Shown here: positions 59,322-64,000 of the stretch, in pieces
How positions within the stretch are numbered: position 1 is the stretch's first letter
Layout: the number at the start of each line of letters is the position of its first letter
Origin: Streptomyces sp. NBC_00273
GTDB taxonomy: Bacteria; Actinomycetota; Actinomycetes; Streptomycetales; Streptomycetaceae
Assembly (NCBI RefSeq): GCF_036178145.1
Contig: NZ_CP108067.1
Coordinates: forward strand, 4,774,001 to 4,838,000
Reading direction: 5' to 3'
Length of the DNA: 64,000 nt
Notes under the pieces: model-generated
Told to the model about the DNA's origin: nothing
The model's input: only the letters and a program-made list of their open reading frames with translations
The model's database searches: none
Position numbers and translations under genes: made by a program

Positions 59322-61277
59322 GTGAGCAATGAGAGCCTGGCCAATCTGCTCAAGGAGGAGCGGCGGTTCGCACCGCCCGCCGATCTGGCCGCCGCCGCCA
59401 ATGTGACCGAGGCTGCGTATGCACAGGCCGACGCGGACCGGCTGGGCTTCTGGGCCGAGCAGGCCCGGCGGCTGACCTGGGCCACCGAGCCGACCGAGAC
59501 GCTCGACTGGACGAACCCGCCCTTCGCGAAGTGGTTCGCGGACGGCAAGCTCAACGTCGCGTACAACTGCGTGGACCGCCACGTCGAAGCCGGCAACGGC
59601 GACCGCGTCGCCATCCACTTCGAGGGCGAGCCCGGCGACAGCCGCTCGATCACCTACGCCGAGCTCAAGGACGAGGTCTCCAAGGCCGCCAACGCCCTGA
59701 CCGAGCTGGGTGTCGAGGCCGGCGACCGCGTCGCCGTCTACCTGCCGATGATTCCCGAGGCGGTCGTCGCGATGCTCGCGTGCGCCCGTGTCGGCGCCGC
59801 GCACTCCGTGGTCTTCGGCGGTTTCTCCGCCGACGCCGTCGCCTCCCGCATCCAGGACGCCGACGCCAAGCTGGTCATCACCGCCGACGGCGGCTACCGC
59901 CGCGGCAAGCCCACCGCCCTGAAGCCCGCCATCGACGAGGCCGTCGCCAAGTGTCCGCAGGTCGAGCACGTGCTCGTCGTGCGCCGCACCGGCCAGGACA
60001 CCGCCTTCTCCGAGGGCCGCGACCTCTGGTGGCACGACGTGGTCGGCCGGCAGTCCGCCGACCACACCCCGCAGCCGTTCGACGCCGAGCACCCGCTCTT
60101 CATCCTCTACACCTCGGGGACCACGGGTAAGCCCAAGGGCATCCTGCACACCTCCGGCGGCTACCTCACGCAGGCGGCGTACACCCACCACGCGGTCTTC
60201 GACCTGAAGCCGGAGTCCGACGTCTACTGGTGCACCGCCGACATCGGCTGGGTGACCGGGCACTCCTACATCGTCTACGGGCCGCTCGCGAACGGCGCCA
60301 CCCAGGTGATGTACGAGGGCACCCCCGACACCCCGCACCAGGGCCGGTTCTGGGAGGTCGTCCAGAAGTACGGGGTGACCATCCTCTACACGGCGCCCAC
60401 GGCCATCCGCACGTTCATGAAGTGGGGCGACGACATCCCCGCGAAGTTCGACCTGTCGAGCCTGCGCGTACTGGGCTCGGTCGGCGAGCCGATCAACCCT
60501 GAGGCCTGGATCTGGTACCGCAAGCACATCGGCGGCGACCGCTGCCCGATCGTGGACACCTGGTGGCAGACCGAGACCGGCGCGATGATGATCTCCCCGC
60601 TGCCGGGCGTCACCGCCACCAAGCCGGGCTCCGCACAGCGCGCCCTGCCCGGAATCTCCGCCACCGTCGTGGACGACGAGGCGCACGAGGTCCCGAACGG
60701 CGGGGGCGGCTACCTGGTCCTCACCGAGCCGTGGCCGTCGATGCTGCGCACCATCTGGGGCGACGACCAGCGGTTCATCGACACCTACTGGTCGCGCTTC
60801 GAGGGCAAGTACTTCGCGGGTGACGGCGCCAAGAAGGACGACGACGGCGACATCTGGCTGCTCGGCCGGGTGGACGACGTGATGCTGGTGTCCGGCCACA
60901 ACATCTCGACCACCGAGGTCGAGTCGGCCCTCGTCTCGCACCCCTCGGTCGCCGAGGCGGCCGTGGTCGGCGCCAACGACGAGACCACCGGTCAGGCCAT
61001 CGTCGCCTTCGTCATCCTGCGCGGCAGCGCCTCCGAGACCGAGAACCTGGTCGCGGACCTGCGCAACCACGTGGGCAGCACCCTGGGCCCGATCGCCAAG
61101 CCCAAGCGGATCCTGCCGGTCCAGGAACTGCCGAAGACCCGCTCGGGCAAGATCATGCGCCGTCTGCTGCGCGACGTGGCGGAGAACCGCGCGGTCGGTG
61201 ACGTCACCACGCTCGCCGACTCCTCGGTCATGGACCTGATCCAGTCCAAGCTGCCCGCCGCCTCCAGCGAGGACTGA
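59322..61277 (+). CDS. acs: Acetyl-CoA synthetase (AMP-forming)
   Basis: Activates acetate to acetyl-CoA through acetyl-AMP; 651 residues. ANL-superfamily motifs: P-loop YTSGTTGKPKG, acetate pocket GSVGEPINPEAW with VDTWWQTETGA, hinge DVMLVSGHNISTTEVES, and the A10 Lys in LPKTRSGKIMRRLLR, the residue acetylated in regulated homologues. GTG at 59322 (VSNESLANLL) follows AAAGGGAG; the upstream ATG at 59280 is less likely. Confidence 0.97.
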   Translation: MSNESLANLLKEERRFAPPADLAAAANVTEAAYAQADADRLGFWAEQARRLTWATEPTETLDWTNPPFAKWFADGKLNVAYNCVDRHVEAGNGDRVAIHFEGEPGDSRSITYAELKDEVSKAANALTELGVEAGDRVAVYLPMIPEAVVAMLACARVGAAHSVVFGGFSADAVASRIQDADAKLVITADGGYRRGKPTALKPAIDEAVAKCPQVEHVLVVRRTGQDTAFSEGRDLWWHDVVGRQSADHTPQPFDAEHPLFILYTSGTTGKPKGILHTSGGYLTQAAYTHHAVFDLKPESDVYWCTADIGWVTGHSYIVYGPLANGATQVMYEGTPDTPHQGRFWEVVQKYGVTILYTAPTAIRTFMKWGDDIPAKFDLSSLRVLGSVGEPINPEAWIWYRKHIGGDRCPIVDTWWQTETGAMMISPLPGVTATKPGSAQRALPGISATVVDDEAHEVPNGGGGYLVLTEPWPSMLRTIWGDDQRFIDTYWSRFEGKYFAGDGAKKDDDGDIWLLGRVDDVMLVSGHNISTTEVESALVSHPSVAEAAVVGANDETTGQAIVAFVILRGSASETENLVADLRNHVGSTLGPIAKPKRILPVQELPKTRSGKIMRRLLRDVAENRAVGDVTTLADSSVMDLIQSKLPAASSED

Positions 61278-61306
61278 CACGGGCCGACGGGCCGATCGGG
61301 CTCGGG

Positions 61307-61342
61307 AGGGCGTCCGGTGCGCAACGCGCCGGACGCCCTTTT
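61307..61342 (+). terminator. Rho-independent terminator after acs
   Basis: GGGCGTCCGG (61308-61317) and CCGGACGCCC (61329-61338) form a perfect stem followed by TTTT. Confidence 0.88.
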
Positions 61343-61381
61343 CGCGCATAAAGTGATGATCGCCGGATACGCCCTCGGTTA

Positions 61382-61424
61382 CACCCTGTAAGATATTGAA
61401 AGCATCAAGAAAGTCCACAGGGTG
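61382..61424. promoter_or_regulatory. Inverted repeat in the nhaA promoter region
   Basis: CACCCTGT (61382-61389) and ACAGGGTG (61417-61424) enclose 27 AT-rich bases containing AGATATTGAAAGC. An operator or leader hairpin about 65-105 bp before the nhaA start. Confidence 0.5.
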
Positions 61425-61487
61425 AGCCGGGAAGTCTGGTCGGCAACTGCATTCGTCATGCCGTCGACCAACCGGAGGTTCCCTTCC

Positions 61488-62897
61488 GTGGCCACGCCCA
61501 ACCCGACCGAACCCCAGCGCCGCAAGTTCCTCGGCCGGCTCTCGCTACCCGAGCACCGCTTCGTGGCCGATGCCCTGCGCGCCGAGACCGTCGGCGGCGT
61601 GCTGCTGCTCGTGGCCACGATCTGCGCCCTGGTCTGGGCGAACACCCCTGCCCTTGCGGCCAGCTACCAGACCGTCAGCGACTTCCACATCGGCCCCGCC
61701 GCCATCGGCCTGGACCTGTCCATACAGCACTGGGCGGCCGACGGCCTGCTCGCCGTCTTCTTCTTCGTCGCCGGTATCGAGCTCAAGCGCGAGCTGGTCG
61801 CGGGCGATCTGCGCGACCGCAAGGCCGCCGCCCTCCCGGTCATCGCCGCCATCTGCGGCATGGCCGCCCCGGCGCTGGTCTACGCCCTCGTCAACCTGCT
61901 CGGCGACGGCTCGCTGGCCGGCTGGGCGGTCCCGACCGCCACCGACATCGCCTTCGCGCTCGCCGTCCTCGCGGTCATCGGCACCTCGCTGCCTTCCGCC
62001 CTGCGCGCCTTCCTGCTGACCCTCGCCGTCGTCGACGACCTCTTCGCGATCGTCATCATCGCGGTGTTCTTCACCAGCGACATCAACTTCCTGGCCCTCG
62101 GTGGCGCCGTCGTGGGCCTCGCCCTGTTCTGGTTCCTGCTGCGCCGAGATGTCCGCGGCTGGTACGTCTACGTCCCGCTCGCCCTGGTCATCTGGGGCCT
62201 GATGTACAACAGCGGGGTCCACGCCACCATCGCCGGTGTCGCCATGGGCCTGATGCTGCGCTGCCACCGCAAGGAGGGCGAGGAGCAGTCCCCCGGCGAG
62301 CACATCGAGCACCTCGTACGGCCCATCTCGGCCGGGCTCGCCGTACCGCTCTTCGCGCTCTTCTCGGCCGGAGTCTCGCTCTCCGACGAAGCCATCGCCC
62401 AGGTCTTCACCCGGCCGGAGACCCTCGGCGTCGTCCTCGGCCTGGTCGTCGGCAAGGCCGTCGGCATCTTCGGCGGCACCTGGCTGGCCGCGCGCTTCAC
62501 CAAGGCGGAGCTGAACGAGGACCTCGCCTGGCCGGATGTGTTCGCCGTCGCCTCGCTCGCCGGCATCGGATTCACGGTCTCGCTGCTGATCGGCGAACTC
62601 GCCTTCACCGACGACCGGACCCTCATGTACGAGATCAAGGCCGCGGTCCTGATCGGTTCCCTCATCGCTGCGATCGTCGCCTGTGTCCTGCTCAAGCTCC
62701 GCGACCGCAAGTACAGGGCGCTCACCGAGGCCGAGGAGCGCGACGAGGACCTCGACGGCATCCCGGACATCTACGAGGAGCACAATCCCGCGTACCACCT
62801 GCGGATGGCGGAGATCTACGACGAGAAGGCCGCGGAGCACCGCCGCAAGGCCGAAGCGGCGGCCGCGTCCAGCATCGAGGGCGACGGTCCGGCATGA
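61488..62897 (+). CDS. nhaA: Na+/H+ antiporter NhaA
   Basis: 469 residues, about eleven to twelve helices. The conserved ion-site aspartates are in VVDDLFAIVII (two adjacent Asp) and PTATDIAFALAVL; SLLIGELAF and AGIELKRELVAGDLRDRKAA are also family hallmarks. Exchanges Na+ for H+ in pH and salt homeostasis. The C-terminal 50 residues are charged and cytoplasmic, with a DEDLDGIPDIYEE stretch resembling a calcium-loop-like acidic motif. GTG at 61488 with GGAGG is chosen over earlier starts. Confidence 0.93.
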   Translation: MATPNPTEPQRRKFLGRLSLPEHRFVADALRAETVGGVLLLVATICALVWANTPALAASYQTVSDFHIGPAAIGLDLSIQHWAADGLLAVFFFVAGIELKRELVAGDLRDRKAAALPVIAAICGMAAPALVYALVNLLGDGSLAGWAVPTATDIAFALAVLAVIGTSLPSALRAFLLTLAVVDDLFAIVIIAVFFTSDINFLALGGAVVGLALFWFLLRRDVRGWYVYVPLALVIWGLMYNSGVHATIAGVAMGLMLRCHRKEGEEQSPGEHIEHLVRPISAGLAVPLFALFSAGVSLSDEAIAQVFTRPETLGVVLGLVVGKAVGIFGGTWLAARFTKAELNEDLAWPDVFAVASLAGIGFTVSLLIGELAFTDDRTLMYEIKAAVLIGSLIAAIVACVLLKLRDRKYRALTEAEERDEDLDGIPDIYEEHNPAYHLRMAEIYDEKAAEHRRKAEAAAASSIEGDGPA

Positions 62898-62957
62898 TCT
62901 GACTGGGACCGGCGGCGCAGGACAGCCGCCGGCAGCTGACGACAGAGGGAGAGAGCG

Positions 62958-63416
62958 ATGAGCGCAGTGGACCAAGGGGCGCAAGGAGTCGAGCGCACGC
63001 TCGGCCAGCTGGTCGCCTCGGCCACCGCCGAGATGTCCGCCCTGGTGCACGACGAGATCGCCCTCGCCAAGGTGGAGATCAAGCAGGACGTCAGGCGCGC
63101 GGGCATCGGCAGCGGTGCCGCGATCGTCGCCGGGGTGCTCGTGCTCGCCTCCGTACCGATGCTGAGCTTCGCCCTGGCTTACTGGATTCACACCTCCGGG
63201 CTCGGGCTCCCGTGGTGCTTCCTCATCGTCGCCGGGGTGTTCTGGCTGCTCGCGGGCGTGGTCGGGCTGCTCGCCTACGGCAAGTTCAAGAAGGTGAAGC
63301 CGCCGGTGAAGACCATCGAGGCCGTCAAGCAGACCGCCGCGCTGGTCGGGACCGTCAAGCCGCACCCGCGGCCGGTAAGTGACAAGGCTGTGGGTGTGGC
63401 ACGCTCGTCCTCATGA
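62958..63416 (+). CDS. Phage-holin-superfamily III / DUF1469 membrane protein
   Basis: 152 residues. Amphipathic N-terminal helix with LVASATAEMSALVHDEIALAKVEIKQD, two transmembrane helices (about 50-75 and 85-110), and a basic Lys/Pro tail. The family is widespread in actinobacterial chromosomes and is not evidence of a prophage. AGGGAGAGAGCG precedes the ATG. Its stop overlaps the hydrolase start (ATGA), so the pair is translationally coupled. Confidence 0.85.
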   Translation: MSAVDQGAQGVERTLGQLVASATAEMSALVHDEIALAKVEIKQDVRRAGIGSGAAIVAGVLVLASVPMLSFALAYWIHTSGLGLPWCFLIVAGVFWLLAGVVGLLAYGKFKKVKPPVKTIEAVKQTAALVGTVKPHPRPVSDKAVGVARSSS

Positions 63417-64000
63417 CAGCGCCCACGCCGGACTCCAGCGTTCCTCCCACAGCTGCCACGGCGGTACGGCTCGACCTCCCCGGCGGGCGGGCGGTGACGC
63501 ACCGGGACGTCGCCGCGAACGGCGCCCGCTTCCACGTCGCCGAGCTCGGTGACGGGCCGCTGGTGCTGCTGCTCCACGGCTTCCCGCAGTTCTGGTGGAC
63601 CTGGCGGCACCAGATGGCCGCGCTCGCCGACGCCGGGTACCGGGCGGTCGCGATGGACCTGCGCGGGGTCGGCGGCAGCGACCGCACCCCGCGCGGATAC
63701 GACCCCGCCAACCTGGCGCTCGACATCACCGGAGTCGTACGGTCCCTCGGCGAGCCGGACGCCGCGCTCGTCGGGCACGACCTGGGCGGGTACCTCGCCT
63801 GGACGGCAGCCGTGATGCGGCCCAAGCTGGTGCGCCGACTCGTGGTCTCCTCCATGCCGCATCCGCGCCGCTGGCGCTCCGCGATGCTGTCGGACTTCGG
63901 TCAGACCCGGGCGAGTTCACACATCTGGGGCTTCCAGCGGCCGTTCGTTCCCGAGCGGCAGCTCGTCGCCGACGGCGGGGCACTCGTGGGGGAGCTGATC
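63413..64000 (+). CDS. Alpha/beta hydrolase (epoxide-hydrolase/dehalogenase-like), truncated by window end
   Basis: 196 codons are visible, then the window ends with no stop. Oxyanion-hole motif LLLHGFPQFWWTWR and nucleophile VGHDLGGYLAW with Asp (not Ser) at the elbow, as in epoxide hydrolases and haloalkane dehalogenases. The acid and His lie beyond the window. The ATG overlaps the holin-like stop by 4 bases. Confidence 0.88.
   Translation, partial: MTAPTPDSSVPPTAATAVRLDLPGGRAVTHRDVAANGARFHVAELGDGPLVLLLHGFPQFWWTWRHQMAALADAGYRAVAMDLRGVGGSDRTPRGYDPANLALDITGVVRSLGEPDAALVGHDLGGYLAWTAAVMRPKLVRRLVVSSMPHPRRWRSAMLSDFGQTRASSHIWGFQRPFVPERQLVADGGALVGELI

Noticed and set aside
59244..61418. Minus-strand open frame of 724 codons
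   Set aside because: Antisense of acs; no recognisable domain and Val/Gly/Arg-rich composition.
62958..63416. Prophage evidence from the holin-like gene
   Set aside because: This DUF1469/holin III family is common in actinobacterial core genomes and no other phage gene is near.

Overview
The window is a very GC-rich chromosome segment with strong third-position GC, many GTG/TTG starts and purine-rich ribosome binding sites. Several genes are diagnostic for Streptomyces: a tipA-type regulator, bldG with its ATPase partner, a topoisomerase I with a lysine-repeat tail, an MFS-thymidylate kinase fusion and a DUF397/XRE/ATPase trio. It is almost certainly core chromosome of a Streptomyces or close relative. 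From memory of S. coelicolor, the right half (about 27.9 kb to the end) follows that genome's order from the secreted protease through topA, hppA, bldG and the Tad genes to acs and nhaA. The left end (ppa, ThrE-like exporter, DedA, tipA) matches a different part of that chromosome.

Layout. 0-9.4 kb: soluble pyrophosphatase, ThrE-like exporter, DedA membrane protein, TipA-like MerR regulator with its own promoter/operator, a DrrAB-type ABC exporter under a PadR repressor with two matching operators, a DinB-like protein and a class B PBP2. 9.5-13.6 kb: aldehyde dehydrogenase, then an XRE regulator / HATPase / DUF397 module with shared palindromic sites in its intergenic regions, then a TatA-like protein. 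13.6-24.6 kb: DUF2786 protein, HxlR regulator and divergent NAD(P)-binding oxidoreductase, an exonuclease-less family A DNA polymerase, a SigE-type ECF sigma factor with a putative membrane partner, a GNAT acetyltransferase, a secreted serine hydrolase and two membrane-anchored proteins.

24.6-27.75 kb is an accessory scar. A four-gene operon on the minus strand (FAD oxidoreductase, beta-helix protein, aldo/keto reductase, and the first 49 codons of an NRPS condensation domain) is broken at both ends. A decayed tyrosine integrase lies between it and a tRNA-Thr(CGT) gene. This looks like the remains of an integrated element that carried natural-product genes.

27.9-42.7 kb: secreted protease, DNA polymerase III delta-prime, MFS-TMK fusion, topA, methyltransferase, lipoprotein and proton-pumping pyrophosphatase. 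43-51.5 kb: the apgA-bldG developmental anti-sigma pair, divergent from an MrfA-type helicase whose sixth codon is the rare TTA, then a tightly coupled Tad-type pilus/secretion operon read on the minus strand. 51.9-64 kb: HAD phosphatase, a probable 6S RNA, a degenerate Fic-like protein, a CooC/ArsA-like ATPase overlapping tail-to-tail with a lipoprotein, a SulP-carbonic anhydrase fusion with a Cys/His-rich linker, acetyl-CoA synthetase, NhaA, a holin-like membrane protein and a truncated alpha/beta hydrolase.

No CRISPR array, rRNA, intact insertion sequence or intact prophage was seen. Functional names rest on motif reading and recall of family sequences, not on any database search.
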